Below, piece after piece: positions 38,385 to 51,937 of a stretch of DNA of 64,000 nucleotides. Position 1 is the first letter of the stretch. Each line of letters begins with the position of its first letter. Below the pieces are notes generated by a model that saw only the letters and a program-made list of their open reading frames with translations, was not told where the DNA came from and ran no database searches. Made by a program: the position numbers and the translations under genes. Source of the stretch: Sipunculus nudus (taxonomy: Eukaryota; Annelida; Sipuncula; Golfingiida; Sipunculidae); assembly GCA_026874595.1 (NCBI GenBank), contig CM049306.1:9879019-9943018 (forward strand), in the 5' to 3' direction.

Positions 38385-38928
38385 ATTATATGCCTGTCCA
38401 TGATGGGACCTAAATTATGGTAAATACCCTCGGTCCGTCCATCAGTCTGTTGTCCATCCGTTAACTTTTAGTGTCGCTGTGATAATTTACTAGGGATTTG
38501 ATGGATTTTCATGAAAAACCCATAACTTCTAACCAATAGATTATCTGGCCCAAGATTTATTATTTGCAAAATCCATTCATATTTTATGAGGTCAGGGGTC
38601 ACAGATTACTTTGTGGTGTCACTTAGATAACTTTTCAGGAATGTTAGACTTTGATGAAACTCGACAAAAATATTAACCAATTTAATATCTCTCCAAATTT
38701 GATTCCTGGAAAATTCGATAATATTTAGAGGTCAGAGGTCTGCAGACTTTGGTGGGCTGTGATGACTTTACAAATATCTTATGGATATTCATGTAAGTTG
38801 TTATAAATATTAACCAATACTATAAATCTGATTGAAAAATTCTTTGCTAAAGTCATACATATTTAATGAGGTCAGAGGTCACAAGACATAAAATGGGCGT
38901 ATTAGGCACCTTTGTGGTGCTCTTGTTT
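38385..38928 (+). mobile_element. Family G Helitron-like repeat
   Basis: It has a 5' module GGTCCGTCCATCAGTC, then TTAACTTTTAGTG, and internal near-repeats of about 110-120 bases containing AGAGGTC and ATTTTATGAGGTC-type words. It ends in a hairpin (GCACC 38906-38910, loop TTTGT, GGTGC 38916-38920) followed by TCTTGTTT. This 3' end follows the same plan as families A-D. The 5' boundary is approximate. Confidence 0.5.
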
Positions 38929-39961
38929 AATCAAGCATGGATAAACATGCAGGGTTTATACTTACAGCTTAAGTTACATATTTCATAATATTTGTAGCAA
39001 TTTATTTTTTCATTAATCACTCTGTCTTTGATATTTCCTGATTTGTAAATATCAGCATTCCTTGTGATATAAAGTAAAGGAACTTTGTTTTTCATTATTT
39101 ATTAAACAAGTATATATTTTCATTATTTTTAAATCAAGACTTGATCATGTACATCATGGCAGCTTTTTGTGATATTTATATTTTATTTTAAGAAATCTAA
39201 GCTGATCCAAAACATTGTCCAGTAACCTTAATGTATAAAATCACATGGCTCTATATTAGGTCTTGTAAACCTGAACCCTGGCAGCTGCTACCCTTTGCTG
39301 CTATTCAGATTAACATCTGTGCAGGAATGTTTCATGTGTTCCTGGGCTGTTAGTGGAGCTGTCACATTTGATGAATTAGGCAACAGAAGAGATGAAGGAA
39401 TTATTAAAATATAAAAATACTTTATCTCATTACACAGCCATTATGTACATTCATGAATAATCTTTAAGTTTAAAAAAAAGATGAGGGTAAGTTTTCGTTT
39501 GCCAAGAGCAATGAATGTTGATTTTTATCTGATACTTGCGAATAGAGTGCTTGTATAGAATTTTCATTTCACAGATGAAAGTATTAGCTCAGATTTTCCC
39601 ATCATCTTGAAATAAACATCCCTTTCATATTTTTTCCAGTGGAAGAAATTAACATTCTTAAATCTTATTATTTCATTGCATTCAACTTGTCTTTTATTTA
39701 CCTAATTATATGTGTTGTTTATATTTTACTTCAGTTTTAACTTTGTCAAAAAATGTATACCTTCTGAGAAAATGTTTTAATATGACATCATCCAGGAATC
39801 TTTGGAAATCTGTTGAAATGATAACTACTTTGTTTGTTTAATTTGTTATTGGAAATGCTCAAGATCTTTCCTTTGATCCAGTAGATCCACATGATCATAT
39901 AGTTAACAGTCATTTTGGCATGTAGGTATAATGGTGTAATTATGTTTTACATCAGACTGTA
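38929..39961. other. Intron sequence
   Basis: AT-rich intron. Nothing recognised. Confidence 0.5.
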
Positions 39962-41819
39962 TTAACATTTGCATAATGTCTCACAGTCTGTGCGTCACAG
40001 TCGTGCGTCGTGTGTCATGCGTCATGTGTCGTCTGTACGTTAACCACAGCTATCTCAAAAACGGCAGAAGCTGGCATCACCAATTTTTTTGCAAATAATC
40101 AGTCATCTGAAAAACTTTATCGGATTTTGTTTATTTTTTTCTAACTGCATTTTCTTAGATTTATAGGGAAAAAGCTAAAAAAGCTTTAAAAATCTTCTCC
40201 GAAACTGTCCAGCCAAATTGTCCAATATTTCACAGAAATGATCCCTGGAACAATCTTTCTCAATTTTGTTCAAATGGTTTCAGTTCGGAGATTGTTGTCC
40301 GAGTTACAGGAGGTTGAACTTAGTCATCTGTCCAAAAAAGCACACTAAAATTAAAATCTCAGAAATTGCTAGAGCTATAATCACCAAATTTTATACCAAT
40401 GTTTGTCATATAAGTCATATCTGAAATTGAGGTATTGGTGGCGGCACCTACATTGATGTGTTTTTTATAAGCGAAAATGTAATTTTAAACTCTTCTAGCT
40501 TATACACTGATTTATGATGGAACTGTTAATCTGATTAGTTTAAACATTACAAGAATTATTCTATGGTAGGGTTCTGCCAGTTTTATAAGAATAGATTGGG
40601 TAAATACAGCTTTAAAAAAGCAATGTAGCCAATTGAAAAAGGCTTTCTGTGTTTGAAAACAGATTTGACAACATGCTGAGTTTCAGCAGTCAAGTCAAGA
40701 GGTCACTCAGTACAAACAGGTGGAGTCCAGACATCACTATGGCAACTGACCTGGTTCTGGTGGGTGTAGACACAGCGTCTAGATGTCTAGACACAATGTC
40801 TAGATGCAGAATTCCCAGATTATTGGAACTATATCTTTCAACTGTTTGAAAAAAAACTGGGTTTGCATTTTAAGCAAATCGGGTTTATCATCAGGTCACA
40901 TGTGAACTGCTGCGCCCTCATTTTTGGTTGACCTCTGACCTTTCCTTGCTGCCCAGCGTCCATTTGTGCATCTGTTTCCACACATAAACCCACATATCTC
41001 GGGAACTGTTTGACCGATCAGGCTAAAAATTTTGCACAAATGTAGCCCTTTGAACATACACTAAAAATGGTGGTGCCATCTACAACAGTGTCCATCTGTT
41101 CATCTGCCTTGGGATAAAATCACTCATATCTCAGCAGTGGTTTGACTTTTCCTCCTGAAATTTTGCAGGTTTATACATCCTGGACAGCTTTCTTGATTTT
41201 ATGACAGGTGGCGCCACCTACATTCAGGTTTACTCTGCAGACATCCAAACTCATATCTCGGGAACCATTTGACAGATTTGGCCAAAATTTTGCTTGTGTA
41301 TAGATCTCACATAGCTCTTCATCATAGGCAAAACTGGTGGCGCCACCTGCAACCACTTATGCACAGCGTCCATCTGTTCATCTGCCTTGGGATAAAATCA
41401 TTCATATCTCAGCAGTGGTTTGACTTATCCACCAGAAATTTTGCAGGTTTATACATCCTGGACAATTTTCTCGATTTTATGACAGGTGGCACCACCTATA
41501 TTCATGTTTACCCTGCAGACATCCATGCTAATATGCAACACACCTCACTCTATTCCCCTTGCCACTTAATCTATGCCTCACTTTATCCGTCCCACCCAGA
41601 TTTCTGCGGATACACATAGCCGCTTGTTTACTACCCATATTCTAGTTTAAAAATGTCCTAGTCTGAAACTTTCAGGTCCAAAACGTCCATTTTGCTGAAA
41701 TCATAATGACTTAAGGTAGATATGCAGGACCAAGAGGATCAATATTAAATTTTAAAAATAAACCTCCATTCATACTCCCAAACTTTGCACAGGTTCGCAT
41801 TAGGCGTGTAGGCCTTGTT
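39962..41819 (+). mobile_element. Family D Helitron-like repeat, copy D2, containing A4
   Basis: The 5' part (CGTGCGTCGTGTGTCATGCG, ACGTTAACCACAGC, GCATCACCAA) matches D1 over about 500 bases. The end at 41790-41819 (TTCGCATTAGGCG, GGCCTTGTT) matches D1's terminus. A family A copy lies between. The element also holds a near-palindromic pair of GTCTAGATGTCTAGACACA-type words at 40770-40810. Confidence 0.5.
40886..41648 (+). mobile_element. Family A repeat, 5'-truncated copy A4
   Basis: It starts inside the element (ATCAGGTCACATGTGAAC) and runs to the 3' end, with TGCGGATACACATAG (diverged subterminal repeat) and CTAGTTT at 41642-41648. Two exact GGTGGCGCCACC copies lie at 41207 and 41336. It sits within D2. 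Confidence 0.6.
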
Positions 41820-42798
41820 AATTAGTTCTTCATATCAGGTTTTCTGTCTCAAAAATACTCATTGTATCGTTCATTTATTTTAACCAACTATGAGTAGAAG
41901 TCTGAACTCCTGTAGCATGAAGAACATTTTTGCTGAAAAAAAAATAAAGCAGATACATGTTGTAGGTTTTTCTTTACTTTGTTTCAAGAAAAATGCACAA
42001 AAATAAAAATGTCTGTCATCAGGTTAATAGGTTTTTTTTTGCTAGCCATTTTTGTCTCTTAAAGCAGTCAAGTACCATAGTAACATGAACAAAGGAGGTC
42101 CCTCAGCAGCTAATCCATGTCTACATCACTGGTAAAAGAACTTAAAGAGGAGCAGAAACCCCAGAGACCTTGCATTGACACTTCATTATTTTCAAGAAAA
42201 GTCATTAGTTGAGGAACCATAAAAGCCAGTGTATAGCGAGGCAACAATCAAACAGCCACATGTAAAAGTGAAGCAGAATGGTAGGGTTGAGGTTTTCATA
42301 AAACCTGCCAGACAGGGCTTTAAAGTCTTTTTGTGACAGCTATGTGTGGGAAAGGCCCACGTTCAAACCAGATGCCATCATCGTCCAAGAAATGTATGTA
42401 TTTGTGCAGAATTATAAAAAAAAGTTCTCTTGTTGCCAGATGCTTTTAGTATGTTGGCTTTCTGGAAAAAAAGTTTCCATGTGTACAGGACATTGTGCAG
42501 GAAAAGGTGTGGCAGCTTGTGACAGTCACAAAGGACTTTCATTTTGTATTTGTTATTCATGTCATGTGATCTTCCTGAAGTTACAATTTATGTTTCCTTT
42601 AGATGAATTATAAAAATTCCTATTTTTTTGCTGCGTACTTGGCCTTTAGACTTTTTCTTAAAGTTGTCTGTCATGATTTCATCATTTAAGAATGGAGCTG
42701 TAATAAGAGCTTCATTCAGTATGGATCAAGCATTTTGCTGTATTTAAACAAGAAGGCATCTTTGTATCTGTATCATTATTGTGTTTTTAATACAAATA
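41820..42798. other. Intron sequence
   Basis: Intron with no recognised repeat or coding region. Confidence 0.5.
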
Positions 42799-44260
42799 TT
42801 TGTATCCATCAAAACAAAGTTTTGCGGATACTATGTGTTTGACTGAGTTCCGCCGCCGCGGCGTTTGTTTCCAGAGAACTCCTCTGAGACTACTGAACAG
42901 ATTTTTCTGAAACTTGCACCAATTATCAGGTCACATGTGAACTGGTGCCTTACCAATTGGCGTTTACCTCTGACCTTTCCTCTCTGCCCAGTGTCCATTT
43001 GTGCATCTGTTTCCACACATAAACCCACATATCTTGGCAACTGTTTGACCGATCAGGAAAAAAAAATTGTACAAATGTAGCCCTTGGATAGCTTTATAAC
43101 ATACATAAAAGAATGGTGATGCCACCTTCAACCATGTTTGCACAGTGTCCATCTGTTCGTCTGCCTTGGGTTAAAATCACTCATATCTCTGCAGTGGTTT
43201 GACTAATTCACCTGAAATTCGGCATGCGTATTCATCCTGAATAGCTTATTTGATTTTATGACAGGTGGCGCCACCTACATTCAGGTTAATGCTTCAGACA
43301 TCCAAGCTCATATCTCGGGAACTTTTTGACAGATTGGGCCAAAATTTTGCATGTGTATAGATCTCACATAGCTCTTTATCATACTCAAAATTGGTGGCGC
43401 TACCTGCAGCCATTTTTGCACAGCATCCGTCTGTTTGTCTGCCGTGGGATAAAATCACTCATAACTTGGCAGTGGTTTGACATATCTGCCTAAAATTTTG
43501 CAGGTGTATACATCATGGACAGCTCTCTTGATTTTATGACAGGTGGCACCACCTACATTCTAATTTACGCTACAGACATCCAAGCTCATATCTCGGGAAC
43601 CTTTTGACCAATTGGGCCAAAATTTTTCGTGCGTATAGATCTCACATATCTCTTTATCATATGCAAAACTGGTGGCGCCATCTGCAACCATTTTTGCACA
43701 GCGTCCATCTGTTCGTTTGCCATGGGCTAAAATCACTCATATCTTGGCAGTGGTTTGACATATCTGCCTAAAATTTTGTAGGTTTATACATCCTGGACAG
43801 CTCTCTTGATTTTATGATAGGTGGTGCCACCTACATTCTAGTTTAACCTGTAGACATCCAAGCTCATATCTAGGGAACCATTTGACAGATTGGGCCAAAA
43901 TTTTGCATGTGTATAGATCTCACATAGCTCTTTATCATATACAAAACTGGTGGTGCCACCTGCAACCATTTTTGCACAGTGTCCATCTGTTTGTCTGCCA
44001 TGGGCTAAAATCACTAATATACATGTAGTGGTTTGACTTATCTGCCTTAAATTTTGCATATGTATACAACTTAGACAGCTTTCTGGATTTTGTGGTAGGT
44101 GGCGCAACCTACATACACATTTGGGCTGCAGACATCCATGTTAATATGCAACACTTCACTCTATTTCCTCTTGCCACTCAATCCATGCCTCACTTCACCT
44201 GTTCCACTCTGATTTTAGAGGAAACACGTAGTCATTTGACGACTACCCATATTCTAGTTT
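42799..44260 (+). mobile_element. Family A Helitron-like repeat, copy A5
   Basis: The 5' end is TTGTATCCATCAAAAC with partner GTTTTGCGGATAC. The 3' end has a diverged subterminal repeat (GATTTTAGAGGAAAC), the hairpin GTAGTC/GACTAC and CTAGTTT (44254-44260). The body has five family A units. GGTGGCGCCACC is at 43264, with decayed versions elsewhere. It is non-coding. Confidence 0.7.
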
Positions 44261-47200
44261 ACTATCATAACCAAGGAAGGTCCTCTCTTCTTTTGCCCCG
44301 TCATGTCTGTCAGTCTTAATGATGTTTCAGTTTCCTTCTGATAGGCGTCTCCTTGTGTGAATTTTGGAACTATTGGGGGATATGATACTGCTATGCCTTG
44401 AGAAGATTATCCCTATCTGGTATAATTTTAAATAAAATTATCTGATTTGAATTGCAATTATTAGGAGAATAAAGTTTTTGGCCAAACTTATAACATTTCA
44501 TGTGAAAATAGGCATAATTCATCATTGAACACTGGTAAAATTCCCTTTAAACCATATCAAACTTAAATTATTTTTTATGAAAAAATTTATTTAAACATCT
44601 CATGAATGCAGTCACTGTAACTTATAGGGTGTTGTTGATTGTTTTGTACATTTGTTTGAAGATTGAACTCAAGATGTTTATCAATTGAAATAAATGTTAA
44701 TTCAGCACAGTGAATGTTGAAAAGTTCAGTTATTGGTACGCAGAGAGAAGGGAAATAATGTCTAAGGTAACATCAGGACATTTGAAAAACCCGAGTAACA
44801 TTAAATTAAAGTCTTAAAATAAAATTGATTGTTGAGCACCAAGTTTCAAGTAGAATTTTACAAAATATATATTCCTTGTCTGTTCACAATATATGTGCTA
44901 AAATTTATGTGTCTCTGAGAACAAACAATATTTTCAAGATGAGAAGGAAATGGAGGAAAATCTCAGATGTCAGAAAAAAGACTATCAGAGCAACTTCTTT
45001 GTAGATGGAAAAAGGATATTATTTGTTATGACAAAATCTCATGCTTTCAAGTAATGTTCATTAAGTATTAAATGTCAAGCAAATGTTAAACCAGCTACAA
45101 CATGAAATAAAACATCTAATAGGCTTTCTGATCAGGGATGGGGGTAACAGAAATAGTCACCAGAGTCTTCAAAGTGCAGAACTTGTTACATTGATTGATT
45201 GCCAGACTGCTGTCAATAGATAGCACATTGTTCCAGGTAGGAATTTGACCCGAGGCACTTTTTGGTAATACCTCCTAATGTATACTTTCAATACTGGAAA
45301 TCCACACAGTAAACAATTTTATTTCCAGAAAACATGACAGTACATGAATGTGCAAGCATGGATTCAGTGATTTCTCAGACACGCTTTAGTGGAAGGCAGA
45401 TTTTGGAAGTGAATTGGTGCCTAATACTTAAAGTATACTTTGTGTTTCTTTATCAGATAGTTAACTAGATAATAAAGAAATGTGGTATTCTACAAGTTCA
45501 TATATTGCTGCAATTCATTGTCTTTTTTTCTGAACTTCAGTTTCAAGTAAAAATATGAGCCAGAAATTTCTGATGGTAACATATTCCATGGTACCCTTTC
45601 TTACAGAAGCTTAACTTTCAGCTCCAAATGCTCAATACTATGTATAAAGTTCATTATAAATATGGCAGCTTGTTTCTCTGAAACCATCAGCATAATCAAC
45701 ATTTCTGTATTGCAATGTATTCTGCTTTGTATACATATTAAGTTTCAGATTTTGGACCTTATAAACCAGGGAAAAACCACGCTAAGTCTGGCCAAAAATA
45801 TTTTTTTTCAGCAGTAACAACAGTTAAAGTCTCTATGGCTGCCTTTTTAACCAAATGCATCTAGGTGTATTACAGGTTGCACTTGTTTATAATGTAACAA
45901 TTTGGTAACAATAGTCATATGTTACAGTTTGAAAAGCAGTAAAGACCCTCCATGGAACCATTTTCAGTGGGAACAATTACTGGCACGCTCTTGGATCAGT
46001 TCTCAAGAAACTTTAGTCTTTTCTTGAATTTCCCAACAGTGCTGTATTTTGTCTTGCTTGGCAAGAGAAGTGACGGCCCATGAAGATCTCTCCACTAAAC
46101 TGGTCACTGATCAGTCTTCTCATAGTGTATTTAACACCACCCAAGATGTCTTTGCTGTGGCCATGAAATTGTTATGCTGCTGAAAGGATTCTTACCAAGC
46201 CAATTGTAGCCATTTTTTGACATCATGGGTTCTTTGGTGCAAAATAACCAACAGTATTTTTGTGCTGAATCTCAACAAATATAGCAGTCAAACTTGTAAG
46301 ACAGCCTGGTGTGCTCAGAAGTTAGTAGCTACCTTCATCAGGGAGGTTAGGAAGGTTATGCTTCCACCTATTTCTGCTTTCTGTTTGCACTTTTGTGCAC
46401 AACAGATAAAAAAAAATAACCTCATTGAAATTTCTTAAAGTGGTTTGAGAGCTAGAGATTAAAAGTGTTTTATATACAGTTTGATGTTGATGGGGATGTA
46501 AACATTACATTTGTCTGGTTTTACATCAGTCATATAAAATGACCAGTCACTTAAATTGTGCTGTCATCTGGTGGATATACTTGATCTTATTTGTTATCAC
46601 CCCACTTTCAGTGATTCATATAAAAAGTATTATCAGAGGTGCAAAGTTCATCCATTTTTTTCAGTGCTTTTAAATAAAATTCACTGATGATAAATCTCTC
46701 TAATATAATCAGTTATATGATTTGAATATTCTTAAAAAGAAGCAATTTGGTCTCGTAGCTGTTTTTTCCTCTTAGGGATCATAATTAAATCAAAATATTT
46801 TCTCAAGGTGTCTTTATCTAATTTTAAACTGCATATTTCAAATTTTGTTTGACAATATTAATTTTACAGTAAAACAGGGTGTATTCACCATATTGATTAT
46901 TTTATGATTGTTCATTCATGACTAAAATCAGTTATAGGCCATGCACAGTTCCTTGTGATTTCTTCATTTATTATTTAAGGTCAAATTAATTGGCCAAACC
47001 ATATAAAATTTAGATAGGCCAGTCATAATCAAAGCTGATAGTTTTGTAATATGTGTTGTTTTACATCCGTTATGTGCAGAACTGTCTTAACCACCTTGGC
47101 AGGAGTTAGCTGTGTGGGATAACCAAGGGTTCATTATTTTCAGTGACAACCAAGTAAAAACAGTAAAATATATGGTCCAAAAGGTTTGAAAGTACAGGAA

Positions 47201-47309
47201 GAGGGGATAAAAGTGAATAATTTTTGTCAGTTCTTCACATCCTTCATTTTTCCTCTTCTGGCTGCATGTGATGTAAAAGCTGGAAATCTAGTTTGTGCAT
47301 TTTCTTCAT
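44261..47309. other. Intron sequence with palindrome-flanking direct repeat
   Basis: About 3 kb of AT-rich intron with no supported coding. Bases 47272-47301 are the left copy of a 30-bp direct repeat that recurs at 51965-51994 on the other side of the large inverted repeat. Confidence 0.5.
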
Positions 47310-50300
47310 TAGGCCATGGGCTAGTGGGGGTCATAGTGCACCCCCCTTGTGATTTACTTTAATGGGTATCTTCATGTAGCCCTAGGTCTAATAAGTCAGA
47401 AAATTGATGTTGCCAGCAAAAAAACTGGGCTGGAAGATACCCCCCATGGACTTTTTAACCACGCCTACTTTTACAGCTGGAGGCATATAATTAGGGGTAT
47501 GGAAAATTCAAACAGCCCTAACTTTGCAACTCTTCACCAAAATATTTCAAATGACCACTTAAAATGTTTGTCTTGTCAAATAATTTCAAGTCCATGCAAA
47601 TGATATGCAAATTTATTCTGTAAAAAAGGTCACCAGAGGTCAAAAGGTCATAAACTTTGACCTTTACCAATAATTTCTCGCATAATCAGGTTTTATTTAT
47701 CGCCGAGACCATATTACTTTTATTTTTATTTTAATTAATTAAAATGAACTTTTACTTGTGCTTTTCAATACCTGAAGTAAAAAAAAATGAAAAGAAGTAG
47801 TGATTACCCCATGGTATGTGAGATATTTCTGCACTTTTACATACTCTTTGTACATTTTGCTGAATGTGTCGAATATTAGTAAGGCAAAATCTAACATGTG
47901 GTACTTTGGAATATTTCACTGAATCTTTAAAAATGACAATAAAGGATGATATTTAAGTTCATCTATAAAATGAAACATCAAATCATGCAAATATTTTCAT
48001 CGAACAGTTTGTTGAAGTCAAAAGTAAACAAAGGTTGACTTTACCAACACAATAGCTGTTTGTTACACATTGTCCTTGTAAAGCGTGAAATCTTTATATT
48101 GAAAGAAATATATGTTACTCTCTCAATTTACTCATTTCCAGTAAACATTTATCCTAAATCTTATCGGTTTGTATCTAATTTCATGACCTATATATATGTT
48201 CTTAGATAGTTGTCACTGGTTCATTGATCTCTGTTAACAGCAAACCCCTAATTTTAATTTAAATCTCCCCTCACTACGGGCCTCATTTTATAAAATATCA
48301 GGGGGAAAATGGGCCCCTTCAAAGGTTTAGTGTTAACTTAAATCCTGGATTTCTAAAGATCTGAGCTTGTATGATGATGATCAAGGTATCCTAGTTATGA
48401 ACTGATCTGAGATTTTATTCTGGCTGATTTGACCTTGAAGATCCAGGTGAAGGTCACAAGTTTTCAAGCACCTCAAGGTACGCAATTAAAACAATAGTGT
48501 TCAAATTTGAGGGAAATATGTGATACTTTAAAAGATAAGGGGTTCCCATTTTTTTATTTCATCCAATTTACCTTGATGATGAAGGTCAAGGTTAACATAT
48601 TTTAAACCGGTCCGAGATATTGGTAGAGACATTTCACAAGTTTAATTTCATGAAAATATATCAAGTGGTTCAAAAGTTATAGCGTTGAAAATAATTTCTA
48701 TTTTGGCTGATTTTTTCGTGAATATACAGGTCAAGGTCACCAGTTTTCGAGCTCCTCAAGGGACTTGATTAAAACACTAGTGTTTTAAATTTGAGGAAAA
48801 AAATGCGCTACTTCAAAAGTAACAGGGTTCACAAATAATTCTGTTTTGGCCTATTTGACCATGATGTTGTAGGTCAATGTCATAAGTTTTTTAACATGTC
48901 CGAGATATTTGTAGAGACATTTCACGAGTTGAATTCAATGAAAATATGTTGGGTGGTTCAAAAGTTATAATCTTCACATATACTTTCTGTTCTGATTGAT
49001 TTGACCTTGAAGATCTAGGTAAAAGTCACCAGTTTTTTAACTCCTTAAAAAACTTGATTTTAACAATTAGTGTTTCAAATTTGAGGGGAAAATATGGGAC
49101 ACTTCAAAAGTTGTGGGGTTCACCAAAAATCCTATTTCGACCTATTTGATCTTGATGACTGTCAAGGTCACCAGTTTTCAAACTCGTCCGAGATTTTGGT
49201 AGAAACAATTTAAATTTAAATTTCATGAAAAATTGTTGAGTCTTTCAAAAGTTATCGTGTTCACATGATATTACAGAGACGATGCTGAGTACGACGCTGA
49301 TGACGACAGACCAAACACTGTATGTCTCCCCCATGGGAGGGAAGACTTAATTACATATGATTAATATAATTTCTCTCCCGAATATATAACCGATGTCATC
49401 ATAGTATGATAATTGTGATAATTGATTAAAAATTGCAATTTATTAATGGAGCAATCTTTATATTTTTATCCTTTATTGGCCTGCCTCTGTGCATTTTGGC
49501 GGACTTTGGCAGTCTAGCCTATCTTTTTTATGGACCTCTGTCCATAGTGAGTAGATAGTTAAATAAGACAGTCAGATAGACCTTCACAGAGATTGTCAAG
49601 TAGTTCCTGATATCTGACTTGATTCTGACTGGCTCTGGTGGCAAACCATTCCCACTGCCTGGCTAAAACTCTAGCTGTACATCTGTCATGGTCTTTCTGA
49701 CTGACCAGCTCTCCAACGGCTAGCCTGTTTGATATATTTTTTATTTACCTGGTGTGTTGTCTAAAAGACAGGCTCTCTGACTAAGTTCCCTGAAGGTCCA
49801 TTTGCCTGGTAAGTTAGCTAGTTCTCTGGAAGGATATACATGTATACCTGATAGTCAGACTGATGACTATAGCTCTTGCTCTAGCATTTATGTATTGTTG
49901 AACAAAGGAGGCGCCGTCTTGTGGATTAGAAGTCTTGTAGTTAGAAAATAACTGACCACTTGTCAACAAGATATGTTGGTAGAAAGACAGTCAGGCTCCT
50001 GGAATACCAGAGTGTTAGCTTATTAATCAAACAGACTGAACACCGTAGAGCTATAGTCATTAATCTTTCAGGCAACTATCCTCCTAGAGACATAGCTAAG
50101 CCTAACTAATCAGGCATTGGGGCTACAGGGAACTCGGTCAGGAAGCTGGTTTAGTAGGCAAAACACCGGATAAATAATAAATATGTCAAACAGGCTGGTT
50201 GTTAGAGAGCTAGTCAGTCACAAAGACGATGACAGATGACCAGCTAGAGATATAGCTAGGTAGTGGGAATGGTTTACTACCACAGCTAGTCAGGATCAAG

Positions 50301-51937
50301 TCAGATATCAGCAACTGCCTGACAAGCTCTGTGAAAAAGGTCTACTGTGTTATCTAAATATTTACTGACTATCTGTGGTAATCTGACTGACAACCCAAAT
50401 TGCAGTGTTTCTGTATTTTTAATGGACTATGCAGTTGCTCAAATACTAGTTAGACAAACTGCCATTCACTCAAACAGAAAATAAAATGTACCGCAAGAGT
50501 CATTTGATCAGAGAGTCAACATGAGAAACAGGTGTATCGGTTACATAATGAGTTAGCCTGTCAGAGAGGTTTTTCTCAGTCAAGATGATATTCAGGTAGA
50601 CAGATAGACATGACAGGCAAACGAATAGGCTTACAGACATTCATAAGAAAAAAAAAAAAGACTGACAGAGGTCCATAAATAAAAAAGATAATAAATAATA
50701 AATAAACTAGACTGCCAAAGTCCTCCAAAATGCACGGAGGCAGGCATTAATGATAAGTATAAAATAAATATAAAGATAGCTCCATTAATAAAATTGCAAT
50801 TTTTTAATCAATTATCACAAAAAATATACTATGACGACATCAGTAATATATCCGGGAGATATATAATCTTAATCATATGGAATTAATTAGAGAATTTATT
50901 ATTAATTGTTATATGAAATGGATATATGTGATATAAGCGTACAATGCAAAAAAAAATTTAAAAAATTGCTTGATTCCAGTCAAATTAAAATTCGGGTTCT
51001 GCTGTAAACAGAGATCAATAAACCAGTGACAACTATCTAAGAACATATATAACTTTCATGAGATAAGATACAAATCGGTAAGAATTAGGATGAATGTTTA
51101 CTGGAAATGTGTTAATTGAAAGATAGAAAGTAACAAACATAAGTTTCAATATTAAGATTTTATGGCACAATTTACAACGACCATGGGTAACAAACAGCTA
51201 TGGTGTTGGTAAGGTCAACCTTTGTTTACTTTTGCCTTCAACAAACTGTTCGATGAAAATATTTGCATAATTTGATGTTTCGTTTTATAGATGAACTCTG
51301 ATATCATCCTTTGTGGTCATTTGCAAAGATTCAATGAAAGATTCCAAAGTACCACTTGTTAAAGTTTGCCTTACTCCTATTAAACACATTCCGCAATACA
51401 CAAAAAGAGTATGTGAAAGTACAGAAATATCTCACATACCGCGAGGTAATTACTAAACTTCAAATTGTTTTACTTCAGGTATTAAAAAGCTCCAGTAGAC
51501 CTTCATTAAATTAATTTTCATTAAAAATGAAGTTATATGGTCTTGGCAATAAATAAAACCTGATAATGCGAGAAATTATAGGTAAAGGTCAAAGTTTGTG
51601 ACCTTTTGACCTCTGGTGACCTTTTTACAGAATAAATTCGCATATCATTTGCATGGACTTGTAGATCTTGACAAGGCAAACATTTTAAGTGGTCATTTGA
51701 AATATTTTGGTGAAGAGTTGCAAAGTTAGGGCTGTTTGAATTTTCCATACCCCTAATTATATGCCTCCAGCTGTAAAAGTAGGCGTGGTTAAAAAGTCCA
51801 TGGGGGGTATCTTCCAGCCCAGTTTTTTTGCTGGCAACATCAATTTTCTGACTTATTAGACCTAGGGCTACATGAAGATACCCATTAAAGTAAATCACAA
51901 GGGGGGTGCACTATGACCCCCACTAGCCCATGGCCTA
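47310..51937. repeat. 4.6-kb imperfect inverted repeat (foldback-type element)
   Basis: The left end TAGGCCATGGGCTAGTGGGG and the right end CCCCACTAGCCCATGGCCTA are exact inverses. Arms of roughly 1.5-1.9 kb follow, meeting at a centre near 49885-50040. The outer 330 bases are almost identical; identity falls toward the centre. The left arm carries an extra 1.1-kb family E element (about 48262-49346) that the right arm lacks. The inner 1.1 kb is rich in CTGACTG/CAGTCAG-type words. Within the outer arms an open frame of about 77 codons (starting MIYFNGYLHV, at 47349 on + and ending at 51898 on -) is nearly the same in both arms. It matches no family I know, and the overall base identity explains it. 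This could be a foldback DNA transposon or a palindromic duplication. Confidence 0.85.
48262..49346 (+). mobile_element. Family E repeat, copy E2, within the left arm of the inverted repeat
   Basis: The start (CTCCCCTCACTACGGGCC) and end (GTATGTCTCCCCCATGGG, then AGGGAAGAC) are related to E1. The interior has about three units of roughly 290 bases with GACCTTGA, AGGTCAAGGTCACCAG, TTTCACAAGTT and GGTTCAAAAGTTATA. Each unit holds oppositely facing TCAAGGTCA-type words. It is absent at the equivalent point of the right arm (near 50880-50990), so it arrived after the arms formed. Confidence 0.55.

Noticed and set aside
47349-51898. Nearly identical peptide (starting MIYFNGYLHV) on opposite strands
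   Set aside because: Not called as a gene: DNA identity of the inverted-repeat arms explains the match, the frames end differently, and no domain is recognised.
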